Of a DNA stretch of 64,000 bases, positions 37,626 through 46,960 are shown one piece after another. The DNA comes from Thioalkalivibrio sp. HK1 (GTDB lineage: Bacteria > Pseudomonadota > Gammaproteobacteria > HK1): contig JFBG01000012.1 in assembly GCA_000583135.1 (NCBI GenBank), positions 20,162-84,161 of the forward strand, written 5' to 3'. The stretch's first letter is position 1. Every line of letters starts with the position of its first letter. Under the pieces are notes generated by a model. The model was not told the origin of the DNA, made no database searches, and worked only from the letters and a program-made list of their open reading frames with translations. A program made the position numbers and the translations under genes.

Positions 37626-39437
37626 ATGAAGATCATCCATTACCTCGAGATCGAGAATTTCAAGCATTTCGGGGAAAAACAGCGAATCGATCTCGATCAC
37701 CCTTCCGTCCTCATCGGACCGAATAACTGCGGGAAAACCACGGTGATCCAGGCGATCGCCCTTTGGTCCCAAGCGGTCAAGGCTTGGTTCGATGCCAAGG
37801 GGAAATCGCCTCCCAAGAAGAGAAATGCCGCTCCGATCAATCGATTGAATATCGTTTCGGTACCCGTTACCGACGCCCGTTATTTTTGGCACGACACCAT
37901 AATACGAACGGGACGAAAGAATATCGAATTCGAGATCGCCGCCGGGATTGCCCACGAAAACGGTACCACTCCGGTAGGGATGCGCTTCATCCATCGAGGA
38001 GGCGATCTGCTCTATTGCAACCCGACGAAAAGCGCATTGGATCATCCAGGGCTCATCGAGGCCGCGGCCAATATCGATGTCAGGCTGCTCTATCCGATGT
38101 CCGGACTTGAAACGGATGAAACAATCCTTCGGCGAGGGCGTATCGATGTCTTGCTCGGTCAGGGCCAAACCGCTCAGGTTCTGCGCAATTTATGCTTTCT
38201 CGTATTCGAGAACGACCCGGAAGATTGGAAGAAGATCACAAGCCACATTGAGAAGCTTTTCCAAATAACCCTGCAAGAGCCGATAGCGAATTACCGGGGG
38301 AGCATCGATCTTTTCTATACTCAATCAGGTATCAAATATCCACCGGATATTGCCTTGGCCGGAAGAGGGCTTCAGCAAATGCTGCTGCTCCTCGCTCATC
38401 TTTACTGTCACCCTAAAAGCGTATTGCTCATCGATGAGCCGGATGCTCATCTCGAGATCCTGCGGCAGAGGCAGATCTATATCCTTTTACGAGAGATCGC
38501 CGAAGAAAAGGGCTCCCAAGTGATATTGACCACCCACTCCGAAAAAGTGATGGAGGATGCGATCGACCATAATCTCACTTTGTTGTTGAACGCCAAGGCG
38601 GAGAACATAAGCAACCTCGCCGGCAAAGAAAAAGTGAAAAACGCTTTGAAGTATTTCGGGGCGGAGCGCTACTACCGTGCCCGAAAGTGTGGCTACATCC
38701 TCTATGTCGAAGGAAAGACCGATATCGATAACTTGAGGGCTTTTGCCAAGAGACTGAATCATCCGATCACCGAGCTCATCGATACCGCCAATATCTATTA
38801 CACGCAAGGTAGTCATCCGGAATCGACGACCATCGATTCTGAAATGGAAAGGGTGGAAACCCGCCCCGGAGATAAACCCGGGGGAAATTTCTTCGTCCTC
38901 AAAGACTTGATACCCGATCTTCGAGGGCTGGCTATACTGGATGGCGACAATCGACAGCGAGATGATCATGCAGAGAAAAGGTCGGGTAGATCGGGCCTAT
39001 CGATTTTAAGGTGGAAACGCTATGAGATCGAGAACTATTTTATCAGTCCCAAACTATTGAAGGCATTCCTGCGAAAAGTCTTGGATGATCAGAATTTACT
39101 TGAATCCAATGACATTAAGAAAGGAGAACGGATTCTCGATCGGATGATCCTGAATGAGGTCTTCGACAAAAACGATGACGAGTTTGAAACTTGGAAGGCG
39201 ATGGACGAAAAATCCTCAGGTTTTTTGTGGGAAGCCCGAACCGAGCGTATGAAAATTAGCGATTTCGCCGAGCGTTTTTTTCAAGAGCTATCAAAAATCT
39301 CGACTCGGGAGATGCTTACAAGAAAAGGGGAGTTCTACCGTTTGATCGAATTGATGGAGGATAACGATATCCCGAAAGAGGTGGAGGAGAAATTGGATGC
39401 GATCCATGATCTCTTGAAAACCACATCTACGTCTTGA
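37626..39437 (+). CDS. AAA ATPase fused to a TOPRIM nuclease-like domain (OLD/PARIS-like)
   Basis: 603 residues. Walker A GPNNCGKT is at 31-38, Walker B VLLIDEPDAHLE near 266 and the switch His in LTTHSEKV near 303, all typical of SMC-like AAA_15/21 ATPases. A TOPRIM-like half follows: the Glu motif YVEGKTDIDN near 360, the acidic LAILDGDN near 437, and WKRYEIENYFIS near 462, reminiscent of DUF4435. This matches OLD-family nucleases and resembles a fused form of the two PARIS subunits (AriA, AriB). Codon use is visibly less GC-biased than in neighbours, suggesting transfer. A defence function is inference; no partner gene is adjacent. Confidence 0.8.
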   Translation: MKIIHYLEIENFKHFGEKQRIDLDHPSVLIGPNNCGKTTVIQAIALWSQAVKAWFDAKGKSPPKKRNAAPINRLNIVSVPVTDARYFWHDTIIRTGRKNIEFEIAAGIAHENGTTPVGMRFIHRGGDLLYCNPTKSALDHPGLIEAAANIDVRLLYPMSGLETDETILRRGRIDVLLGQGQTAQVLRNLCFLVFENDPEDWKKITSHIEKLFQITLQEPIANYRGSIDLFYTQSGIKYPPDIALAGRGLQQMLLLLAHLYCHPKSVLLIDEPDAHLEILRQRQIYILLREIAEEKGSQVILTTHSEKVMEDAIDHNLTLLLNAKAENISNLAGKEKVKNALKYFGAERYYRARKCGYILYVEGKTDIDNLRAFAKRLNHPITELIDTANIYYTQGSHPESTTIDSEMERVETRPGDKPGGNFFVLKDLIPDLRGLAILDGDNRQRDDHAEKRSGRSGLSILRWKRYEIENYFISPKLLKAFLRKVLDDQNLLESNDIKKGERILDRMILNEVFDKNDDEFETWKAMDEKSSGFLWEARTERMKISDFAERFFQELSKISTREMLTRKGEFYRLIELMEDNDIPKEVEEKLDAIHDLLKTTSTS

Positions 39438-39509
39438 ATCTATCTCGATAAGATTGAAAAAATAGAGATTCCCATCGACCAAAAAAGATAAAAGTCCGAA
39501 CACGCATGG

Positions 39510-39541
39510 TTTTTATCGACTCGTCCTACCGACGATAAAAA
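39510..39541. terminator. Inverted repeat between the AAA-TOPRIM gene and livF
   Basis: TTTTTATCG and CGATAAAAA form a 9-bp stem with a 14-nt loop, in the 113-bp gap between two convergent genes. A run of T or A borders the stem on both strands, so it could end transcription from both sides, but the stem is AT-rich and would be weak. Confidence 0.4.
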
Positions 39542-39550
39542 TATCTCCTC

Positions 39551-40249
39551 TCAGATCCCCAACCAAGTAAATCGAACCTCGTCATCGGCATCGAACTCCG
39601 CCGGGGTTCCGCTCCAACGCAAGCGGCCTCTTCCGATGATATGGATGCGATCGGCGATGCGAGCGGCGAAGGCATAGTTCTGCTCCACGATCACCATGGT
39701 CATCCCTTCGTGCTTCAAACCCTCGATGATCGTTGCGATCTCCTCCACGATCACCGGCGCGAGTCCCTCGGTCGGCTCATCGAGGATCAACAATCGAGGT
39801 CCCATACGAAGGGCACGGGCAATCGCGAGCATCTGCTGTTCGCCGCCCGATAGTTTGGAGCCCCGATGAGAGCGTCTTTCCGCCAAGCGAGGGAAGGTGT
39901 CATAGATCCGATCCAGCGACCAGCCGCTCTTCGCACCGACAAGAGTCAGGTGCTCATGGACGCTCAGGGAAGCGAAAATTCCGCGCGTTTCGGGGACATA
40001 GGCGATGCCGAGACCGGCGATCTTATATGTCGCCTTATCCGTGATATCGATATCCGAAAATTCGATGCGACCCGATTGCGCCCGCAAGATCCCCATGATC
40101 GTCTTCAACGCCGTGGTCTTGCCCGAACCGTTGCGTCCGAGCAGGGCAACCATCTCCCCGGGCTCGACCGAAAACGAAAGGCCCTGCAAAACGTGGCCGT
40201 GATCGTATCCGGCATCCACCGATTGCAGCGATATTCCCGCCGGATTCAT
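39551..40249 (-). CDS. livF: Branched-chain amino acid-type ABC ATPase LivF
   Basis: 232 residues. Walker A LLGRNGSGKTT, signature LSGGEQQMLAIARAL, and Walker B LLILDEPTEGLAP are clear; VPETRGIFASLSVHEHL is LivF-specific. It overlaps the livG stop by 4 bp and is the last gene of livH-M-G-F. Hydrophobic amino acids or other small amides or aromatic acids are possible cargo. Confidence 0.9.
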   Translation of the reverse strand: MNPAGISLQSVDAGYDHGHVLQGLSFSVEPGEMVALLGRNGSGKTTALKTIMGILRAQSGRIEFSDIDITDKATYKIAGLGIAYVPETRGIFASLSVHEHLTLVGAKSGWSLDRIYDTFPRLAERRSHRGSKLSGGEQQMLAIARALRMGPRLLILDEPTEGLAPVIVEEIATIIEGLKHEGMTMVIVEQNYAFAARIADRIHIIGRGRLRWSGTPAEFDADDEVRFTWLGI

Positions 40250-41091
40250 GAGGGGATCGAGACCGGGGTCGTCGGCACCGGGTCGGTACCCAAATAGCGT
40301 TGGCGCACGATATCGGAAGCGCGCACCTCCTCGGCATCGCCTTGCAGGAGCACCCTTCCATAGTCGAGAACGGTGACGCGATCCGCCAGTCCGAAAAGCA
40401 CATCCATATCGTGCTCGACGATCAACAGTGCCAGATCGGGCGGGGAATCCGCGATTCTTTCTTGTATATGCACCGTCTCTTCCGGACTCATCCCCGCGGT
40501 CGGCTCATCCAACAACAGCACCTTGGGCTCCATCTCCAACGCCAGCGCGATCTCCAACTGCCGCCGGGTACCGTAAGAAAGGGTATGGACTTCCGTATCG
40601 AGCACATCCTCGAGCCCCAATCGCATCGCCAGCATTTCCGCTTTCTCGCAAACGCTTCGCTCTCGAGCCAAGGCGCGCCATGCGACATGGCCGATACCAT
40701 GGGCAACGATACCGCCGACGATCAGGTTCTCGCGCACGGTGAGCTCCGCAAAGAGATCGTTATGCTGGAAACTGCGGGCAAGCCCGAGCCGCGCTCGCCG
40801 ATCCGGCGGTTCACCGGTGATCTCCTTGCCATCGAGGTGGACGCCGCCACCCAAGGGGATGATCTCGCCGGCGATGATATCGAAGAGGGTCGATTTGCCG
40901 GCTCCGTTGGGACCGATCAACCCATGGCACTCGCCGGGCGCGATGTCAAGACTCACATCGTCGCTCACCACGAGGGAGCCGAAGGCATGGTGGATCGATT
41001 CGACCCTCAACCGCGGCGCCCGCTCCAAGGCCGGGGGCCGCATCGCTTGCGCATCGACGGGATCGACAGCGCTCATGGTCGCCTCGCTCAT
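40246..41091 (-). CDS. livG: Branched-chain amino acid-type ABC ATPase LivG
   Basis: 281 residues from ATG 41091, which overlaps the livM stop (ATGA). Walker A is GPNGAGKSTLFDIIAG, LARSFQHNDLFAELTVREN is the LivG region, the signature is degenerate (LSYGTRRQLEIALAL) as in other LivG proteins, and Walker B is VLLLDEPTAGMSPEE. An ATG at 41076 is an alternative start. It works with LivF on the LivHM channel. Confidence 0.9.
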   Translation of the reverse strand: MSEATMSAVDPVDAQAMRPPALERAPRLRVESIHHAFGSLVVSDDVSLDIAPGECHGLIGPNGAGKSTLFDIIAGEIIPLGGGVHLDGKEITGEPPDRRARLGLARSFQHNDLFAELTVRENLIVGGIVAHGIGHVAWRALARERSVCEKAEMLAMRLGLEDVLDTEVHTLSYGTRRQLEIALALEMEPKVLLLDEPTAGMSPEETVHIQERIADSPPDLALLIVEHDMDVLFGLADRVTVLDYGRVLLQGDAEEVRASDIVRQRYLGTDPVPTTPVSIPS

Positions 41092-42071
41092 CCTTTGATG
41101 CTCTGCCATAGCCTTCGCAGGCGACCGTGGATGCCGTCCGTCGCAAAGACCACCATGACGATGAAAAACACTCCCATCATGAATTGCCAATAGCTCGCAA
41201 GCCCGGAATCAAGCCCCAGATTCTGCCAAAAGGACGAATCGGAGAGCGTATGGCGCAATAGAGTCAATACCGCGGCCCCCGCGATCGCCCCCGTCAACGA
41301 GCCCATACCCCCGACGATCACCATGATCAGCACCTCCCCCGAAACCGTCCAAAAGCCCAAGTCGGGGGAGACGAAAGCGGTGTGCTGAGCCGTCAGCGAG
41401 CCCGCCAGCCCCGCAATCGTCCCCGCGATCACGAACGCCAAAAGTTTGAAATGGGCGACGAAGCCCCCCAACGCCCGCAATCGATGTTCGTTATGGTGAA
41501 TCGCCAGCAACATCGCCCCGTAGGGAGAGCGAACGAGTATGCGAAGCAAAAACCATACGATGGCGGCGATGATCAGGACCGAAGCGGAAAAAACCTCGGG
41601 TTCGTTGCTATCGAGCCCTATCCAAGCGAGATCCATACGGGGGATCCCCCCCATGCCGTCATCGGCTCCGAAAGCCCGGGCTTTGAAGAGATAGGCGTGC
41701 ACCATCTGACCGATGGCAAGGGTGATCATGATGAAAAATATGCCGCGGGTGCGGATGGCGAAAAGGCCGGTCAAGGCCGCCAAAAGCGCGGCGATCAACG
41801 TGGCGGCGAGCAATGCGGGGAGGACCTGCCATTGAAGATGGATCGTCAATGCCGCCGTGGCATAGGCCCCGGTGGCGAAAAAAGCGGCGTGTCCCATGGA
41901 GACCATGCCGACCTGACCGACCAAAAGAGAAAGGCTCATCGCGAAGATCGAGAGGATCGCTATTTCGCTTAGAACCTCGTGCATGAAGAAGTCGCCGCCG
42001 ACCCAAGCGGCAAGGGCGACGAGAGCCACCACGAGGGCGAAGGGGCGTTCGACGGGATCGCGATCCGGCAT
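41088..42071 (-). CDS. livM: Branched-chain amino acid-type ABC permease LivM
   Basis: 327 residues from ATG 42071, which overlaps the livH stop (TGATG). About nine membrane segments are visible, with LVGQVGMVSMGHAAFFATGA and VSGEVLIMVIVGGMGSLTGA as family signatures. The upstream in-frame extension to 42350 is within livH and is not used. Confidence 0.9.
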   Translation of the reverse strand: MPDRDPVERPFALVVALVALAAWVGGDFFMHEVLSEIAILSIFAMSLSLLVGQVGMVSMGHAAFFATGAYATAALTIHLQWQVLPALLAATLIAALLAALTGLFAIRTRGIFFIMITLAIGQMVHAYLFKARAFGADDGMGGIPRMDLAWIGLDSNEPEVFSASVLIIAAIVWFLLRILVRSPYGAMLLAIHHNEHRLRALGGFVAHFKLLAFVIAGTIAGLAGSLTAQHTAFVSPDLGFWTVSGEVLIMVIVGGMGSLTGAIAGAAVLTLLRHTLSDSSFWQNLGLDSGLASYWQFMMGVFFIVMVVFATDGIHGRLRRLWQSIKG

Positions 42072-42952
42072 CAGTGGATCGGACGTGCAGGAAGAAGGCC
42101 ATGCGGCCGCAAGAGCAAAATCGCGGCCATCAGCGCGTAGATCGTGGCCCGAGCGAACTCCGGAGCTAAGATCTGACCGTAGGTATCGACCATCCCGATC
42201 AGCAGCGAGCCGACCGCAGCCCCCCACAGACTCCCGGGGCCGCCGACCACCACCACGATCAGGGTCAATATGAGGATCGACATATCCATGCCCGGAAAAA
42301 CCGAGAATACCGGGGCCGATATCACCCCCGCCACCCCCGCCAACCAGCAACCGAGGCAGAAAACGAGAAAAAAGACCCGATCGATATTGATCCCCAAAGC
42401 AGCGGTCATCGTTCGATCATCCACCCCGGCCCGTACCATCGCCCCCAAGCGAGTTCGCTCCAATCCGAAATAGAGCCCGATCAATGCAACGATCCCGACG
42501 GCGATGATGAAAAGGCGGTAGGTCGGATAGACCTCGCCCAAAATCTCCATCCGGCCATCGAGTACATCGGGGACCGGCAAGCCATGGGGTAAGGGCCCCC
42601 AAATCATTCGCACCGCATCGATGCCCACGAAGATCAAGCCGAAGGTAACCAGCACTTGGCTCATCGGACCGCGGCTTTGCAGATGGCGAAGAAGCAAGGC
42701 ATAGAGCACCGCCCCGACCATAGCCACTCCGAGGGGAGCGAGGATCAGGGCGATCCAGAAAGAATCGAACAGGCGCACGGCGGAAAGCGCAAGGTAGGCT
42801 CCGATCATATAGAGCGTTCCGTGGGCGAGGTTGATGAAATTCATCAGCCCGAAAACCACCGAAAGGCCTATCGAAAGCAGGAAGAGCAGCATCGAGAGCT
42901 GCAGACCATTCAACGTTTGAATGATCAAAAAGCCGGGGTCCAAGAGCATCAT
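42071..42952 (-). CDS. livH: Branched-chain amino acid-type ABC permease LivH
   Basis: 293 residues. LSIGLSVVFGLMNFINLAHG near the N-terminus and LIVVVVGGPGSLWGAAVGSL are LivH hallmarks. The start was chosen at the ATGATG near 42952 because it gives the usual distance to the first conserved motif; no good ribosome-binding site is seen, and an ATG at 43048 would add 32 residues. It is the first gene of the operon; no periplasmic binding protein (LivK) gene is present in the window. Confidence 0.87.
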   Translation of the reverse strand: MMLLDPGFLIIQTLNGLQLSMLLFLLSIGLSVVFGLMNFINLAHGTLYMIGAYLALSAVRLFDSFWIALILAPLGVAMVGAVLYALLLRHLQSRGPMSQVLVTFGLIFVGIDAVRMIWGPLPHGLPVPDVLDGRMEILGEVYPTYRLFIIAVGIVALIGLYFGLERTRLGAMVRAGVDDRTMTAALGINIDRVFFLVFCLGCWLAGVAGVISAPVFSVFPGMDMSILILTLIVVVVGGPGSLWGAAVGSLLIGMVDTYGQILAPEFARATIYALMAAILLLRPHGLLPARPIH

Positions 42953-43409
42953 CGAACGATACGATACAAAAAACGGTGGGCGGTTTTCCGAAATACTCGA
43001 GTCGGGAGAGTATGAAAAAATCACGAAGGGGCGAGGGATCGCCGCCATTCGAAAGGCGAGCCGATTCCGATCATCGATGAGATCGAATCGATGCGATGCC
43101 CGCCAAAGGGCAATTCTATATCATACCTTCGAAGGGTCGGGCGATTTTTCATTTCGATTCCCAAGTCTTTTTCGATCGCTCTCGAAGGCCCGCAGCATCG
43201 GAATTTCGATGCATCTATCTTTTTTCGAGCCCCTTTGCGATCCCTTACGATACCCCCTTCTTCTTCCGCCGAGGGCAAGAGATGCGATATCATGCGAATA
43301 CACTGCCATCGAAATCCCCCGGATGATCGCTTCATCGAGTCTTCCGGTATTCGATGATCGTCTCCGATGACAATGGCATCTTGGTTTTATAGCATCGATC
43401 GACGCTTTC
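42953..43409. other. 457-bp region upstream of livH without a gene
   Basis: It lies between livH and a glycosyltransferase gene, both on the minus strand, and must hold the liv promoter. It is AT-richer than the surrounding metabolic genes. Short open frames on both strands have no recognisable similarity or ribosome-binding site. No binding-protein gene or remnant of one was found. Confidence 0.55.
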
Positions 43410-44486
43410 TTAAGAGGGCTTCTTTTCATCGATCCACTCCAATGTCAGCAGTAGCAACTCGATCGAATCTTGTGGTTTTTGATGATAGACCCCGGATCGC
43501 AATAGCGCCTTGGCTCTATCGTATCGATCCTCGCATCTCATGAAACGTTCATAGTGTTCCATCGCCGGAAAATTCTTCTTCGCCACCAAATACTTCACCC
43601 TTTGCAGGGTTCGAAAGTAGAGATCGTGGTGATAGATGCCGTCATCCTCGTAGGTCTCATTGATTATTTCGACTTCTTTTCTATTTTTCAATTTTTCTTC
43701 GAGAGAGGGGAAATATTCGCATATCTTGTCTTCGAGCCATTTTCGCCATTCCTTGGCATCCCTTGCAAAGCGAGAGCGATAGCTTTCCAATACCGTGCTC
43801 AATCCGGTCAAATTATCTCCATGCAATCGATAATCGATATGCGGACGAGAATCATAGATCACCTTGCCTCCGGCAGCGCTGATCAATAGATACGTCCACC
43901 AATCATGCCACGAAATTTCATGCACCCCCGATTCTTGCAATATATCTCTGGCCGCCCGATTGAATACCATCGTACTGCCATTGGCTATATTCTCCCTGAG
44001 GGCGTTGCGAAAACTCGGAGGAAAAAGGCAATATCCCGAAATACCGATCCTCTTTCCCTTGGCGCTGATGAAACGCACCCTCGACATATAAAGTGCGGGA
44101 ACGGATTGAGAGGTCTTTTTCAGGATCGATATCGCCCGCGAGAGTTTATCCTTGTCCCAGATATCATCGTGATCGCAATAAGCGTAATAATGCGCCTGGA
44201 TGCATGGATTATGGACCATCGAAAGAAAGTTCGCGGACGCTCCCCGGCGAGGACCTGAAATGACCCGATAATCCTCGTTTTCCAAGCGACTTTGGCGCCA
44301 ACGCAAAGCGCAGTCATCGATAACCCGCCTCGGTCCTTCTTCATCGCAATCCCGGGATATCCAAAGATCCACATTGCGCCAATCCTGCTCCCTCAACGAA
44401 TCGATTTGCTCACCGAGATAGTCCTTGTTCCGATAAGAGGTCATCAATATCGCAACTTTCGACAATACCTCGGAGGCTTCGGACAT
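43410..44486 (-). CDS. Glycosyltransferase family 2 (rhamnosyl/galactosyl-type)
   Basis: 358 residues. VAILMTSYRNKDYLGEQIDS is the GT2 nucleotide-sugar start, AYCDHDDIWDKDKLSRAI gives the DDxW-type metal motif, and WHDWWTYLLISAAGG the acceptor-side region, as in capsule and O-antigen rhamnosyltransferases. The C-terminal ~120 residues are lysine- and glutamate-rich and of unknown role. Codon use is AT-richer than in the liv and paa genes, a sign of acquired surface-polysaccharide DNA. It is probably cytoplasmic, acting at the membrane. Confidence 0.83.
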   Translation of the reverse strand: MSEASEVLSKVAILMTSYRNKDYLGEQIDSLREQDWRNVDLWISRDCDEEGPRRVIDDCALRWRQSRLENEDYRVISGPRRGASANFLSMVHNPCIQAHYYAYCDHDDIWDKDKLSRAISILKKTSQSVPALYMSRVRFISAKGKRIGISGYCLFPPSFRNALRENIANGSTMVFNRAARDILQESGVHEISWHDWWTYLLISAAGGKVIYDSRPHIDYRLHGDNLTGLSTVLESYRSRFARDAKEWRKWLEDKICEYFPSLEEKLKNRKEVEIINETYEDDGIYHHDLYFRTLQRVKYLVAKKNFPAMEHYERFMRCEDRYDRAKALLRSGVYHQKPQDSIELLLLTLEWIDEKKPS

Positions 44487-44696
44487 ATCCCTTTCCTGCC
44501 GCTCTTTTTTCTTCCACTTACCGGTCTTGGCGCATCGACGAAAGCGGGGTCGACAAAGACGGGATCACCGAACGAGCTCGGTGGTCGATGCTTCGATGAA
44601 GGATCAAGCGATATTTGCATCGAGCGATGGGCTCGCTCGATACTCGACTTGCGTGAATCATCGAGGCAACACCGAGAATGAAGACGCTTGTCGATA

Positions 44697-45716
44697 TCAC
44701 ATCGCATGCCGCCTGGAGCGGCGCAGATCGCTGGGGCGATGGAAAAACATGCTTGCCGCTTTGAAGATAAAGCGCAGCAAGATTCCGGCTCCGACCGGCC
44801 CGAGCATGAGGAACCCTCGGGGGGTGCAAAAGTGCAGGCGAAAGTAGCGAAAGAATCCCCGGGTTTTATGCCACTCCACCGCCAAGGGGCTGATACGGCT
44901 GCTGCTCGCGCGATGGATCGCCCGAATATGGGGCAAGAAATAAACCGGGACACCGGCTCGGTGCAAACGAAAACAAAGATCAAGATCGTCGACATGCAAA
45001 AAATAACCGGCATCCATCCCGCCGATCGATCGCCATGTGGACAGCGGCAACATCATGCAAGCACCGCTGACCGCGAAGACGCGAGCGGTATCCAAAGGCA
45101 GCGGGGATTCGTGCAGGTTGAGACGATGATCGCGAAAGAGCCGCGGCAGCAATCGATCCAGCCGAAAGGCCTCCACCAAGGCGGTGCGCGGAGTGAGCAA
45201 GGCGCGGCGGGAGGCGCGCTGCTCGCTGCCGTCGGGGTTGAGAACCCGGCAGCCGAACATCCAATCTCGATAACCGCGCTTTTTCATATTCGCGGCCTCG
45301 GCCCGAAGCGTGGAGACCGCCCCCGGCTCGAGACAACAATCGGGGTTGAGCAGCAGGAGATAGCGTCCCGTGGCCTGCCGAGCCCCGATATTGCAACCAT
45401 GGGCGAAGCCGACATTGCCATGACCGCTGATCAATCGCAATCTCGGATCCCGCTTCGCCCGCATCGAGAGGCTGGCGGTGATCGCCGGCGGATTGCCGTT
45501 ATCGACAAGGATAATCTCGCGCACCCCCGAGGGTTTCCCTTCCGCCAACACCGCATCGAGTGCGGAGAAAAGAACGGGCCCGGTGCGGTAGGAAACCATC
45601 ACCACACTGATATCGTCGGCGGGCTCGGGATCGTCGATATCGACGAATGATACCGACGCGCAAGCCGATTCGGCCGGCGCGGAAGGGTCGAGCGATGATA
45701 CGGCTTTGGAGATCAC
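44697..45716 (-). CDS. Glycosyltransferase family 2
   Basis: 339 residues if translation starts at GTG 45716, which overlaps the stop of the M24 gene as GTGA. DISVVMVSYRTGPVLFSALD is the N-terminal GT2 motif, LLLLNPDCCLEPGAV the DxD-like metal site, and MDAGYFLHVDDLDLCFRLHR the acceptor/catalytic ED region, as in WbbL/RfbF-type rhamnosyltransferases. A short hydrophobic region lies near the C-terminus (MLGPVGAGILLRFIF). The 210-bp gap to the next glycosyltransferase shows no gene. Confidence 0.83.
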   Translation of the reverse strand: MISKAVSSLDPSAPAESACASVSFVDIDDPEPADDISVVMVSYRTGPVLFSALDAVLAEGKPSGVREIILVDNGNPPAITASLSMRAKRDPRLRLISGHGNVGFAHGCNIGARQATGRYLLLLNPDCCLEPGAVSTLRAEAANMKKRGYRDWMFGCRVLNPDGSEQRASRRALLTPRTALVEAFRLDRLLPRLFRDHRLNLHESPLPLDTARVFAVSGACMMLPLSTWRSIGGMDAGYFLHVDDLDLCFRLHRAGVPVYFLPHIRAIHRASSSRISPLAVEWHKTRGFFRYFRLHFCTPRGFLMLGPVGAGILLRFIFKAASMFFHRPSDLRRSRRHAM

Positions 45717-46960
45717 AACAATTCGGCTTCGAAAGGATAAGTCATCAGCGGCAACGCACCATCTGCGGTCAGCAACACTTGATCCTCGAGCTTGACGCCG
45801 TAGGGCGCACCCTCCTTGCCCGCATAGCACTCGAGGCACCACACCATATTTTCCTGCAATATTCTATCCGGCAGCGCTTTTTCGCCGGGCTTGTCATCTT
45901 CATAAAGGTAGGGAATGCCCGGTCCCTCGTCCTCCAGCCCGGCCTGATGGGCCATCGATCCATAACGAAGGTTGCGATATTCGGGCGGCAGGCTCGGGGC
46001 GGCCAAGGAGAATTCCTCGAAGCTCATGCCGGGCTTCATCAGTTCGCGCATCCCGTTGACGCAATCGTAAGCGATGCGGTAGGCCTCTTTTTGTCCCTCG
46101 GTGGCCCGCCCGCCACAAAGAAATGTGCGGGAAAAATCCACCACATAGCCTTGGAAACCGTTCATGTCGGTATCGATACCGACCAGATCCCCCGGCTGCA
46201 CCCGCTTGTCATGAGCCTCGGACATCCACGGATTGGTATTGGTCCCCGAGGCGATCAGCCGGGTGAACATGAACTCGCCATGGTGCCGGTAGAGAGATTC
46301 GTTGAGCGTGGCCATCAATTCGTATTCGTAAAGCCCCGGCCGCAAGGCGGCTTTGAAATCGGCCATCACCGCATCGCCGATGGTTCCGTTGAGCAGCATC
46401 AATTTCACTTCCTGCGGGGTTTTCACTTCCCGCGCATCGACGGTCGCCGGGGTGGGATCGGTGATCCGGATGCCGATATCGGTCAAGGCGCGAAAGCCGT
46501 TGCCATCGAGCTTGTCGACCGCCAGCGGCTCCCCGGCGCAACCGAGCTCGCGCATCACATCCTTCACCCCTTGCGCCCAGCCCCGTGCCAGATCCTGCCC
46601 TTGATGCCCCATGAATTGATAACTTTCATGCGGCCGAACATCGGCCACATATTTCTGCGCGACATGCATCGAGTTCGCGTACTCGAAGAGGATGGGCTCT
46701 CGCTCGGCGGAAACGATGCAGCAGCGAGCGAAGGTGGAAGCGGTCCACACCCCCATCACATCGACGCCGGTGGCGTAGCGGATATTCGCGGGATTGTAAA
46801 AAAGCGCGATGGGGATATCCCGTTTTTTCATCATCTCTTGCAGACGATGAAGCCGTTCTCGGCGAAGGGCCGGGAAGTCGATATCGGCCATGATCGGGAT
46901 CCGCATGGTCTGGACATGCGGATAGGGGTTTCGGATTCTATCGGGATCACCGACTCTCAT
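45713..46960 (-). CDS. M24-family pita-bread-fold protein, DddP-like (DMSP lyase-like) or Xaa-Pro peptidase
   Basis: 415 residues. It aligns by eye along its length with DddP: YNPANIRYATGVDVM, LAVDKLDGNGFRAL, RLIASGTNTNPW, GIDTDMNGFQGYVVDFSR, RYGSMAHQAGLEDEGP and KLEDQVLLTADG. The metal ligands correspond to Asp263, Asp265, Asp275, His338, Glu377 and Glu392. Tyr333 and Asp344 occupy the positions of DddP Tyr366 and Asp377, five residues before and six after the metal His. DddP cleaves dimethylsulfoniopropionate to dimethyl sulfide and acrylate; related M24 enzymes are peptidases or creatinases. GAGGTGAG precedes ATG 46960. It overlaps a glycosyltransferase gene, an unrelated partner. Confidence 0.75.
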   Translation of the reverse strand: MRVGDPDRIRNPYPHVQTMRIPIMADIDFPALRRERLHRLQEMMKKRDIPIALFYNPANIRYATGVDVMGVWTASTFARCCIVSAEREPILFEYANSMHVAQKYVADVRPHESYQFMGHQGQDLARGWAQGVKDVMRELGCAGEPLAVDKLDGNGFRALTDIGIRITDPTPATVDAREVKTPQEVKLMLLNGTIGDAVMADFKAALRPGLYEYELMATLNESLYRHHGEFMFTRLIASGTNTNPWMSEAHDKRVQPGDLVGIDTDMNGFQGYVVDFSRTFLCGGRATEGQKEAYRIAYDCVNGMRELMKPGMSFEEFSLAAPSLPPEYRNLRYGSMAHQAGLEDEGPGIPYLYEDDKPGEKALPDRILQENMVWCLECYAGKEGAPYGVKLEDQVLLTADGALPLMTYPFEAELL

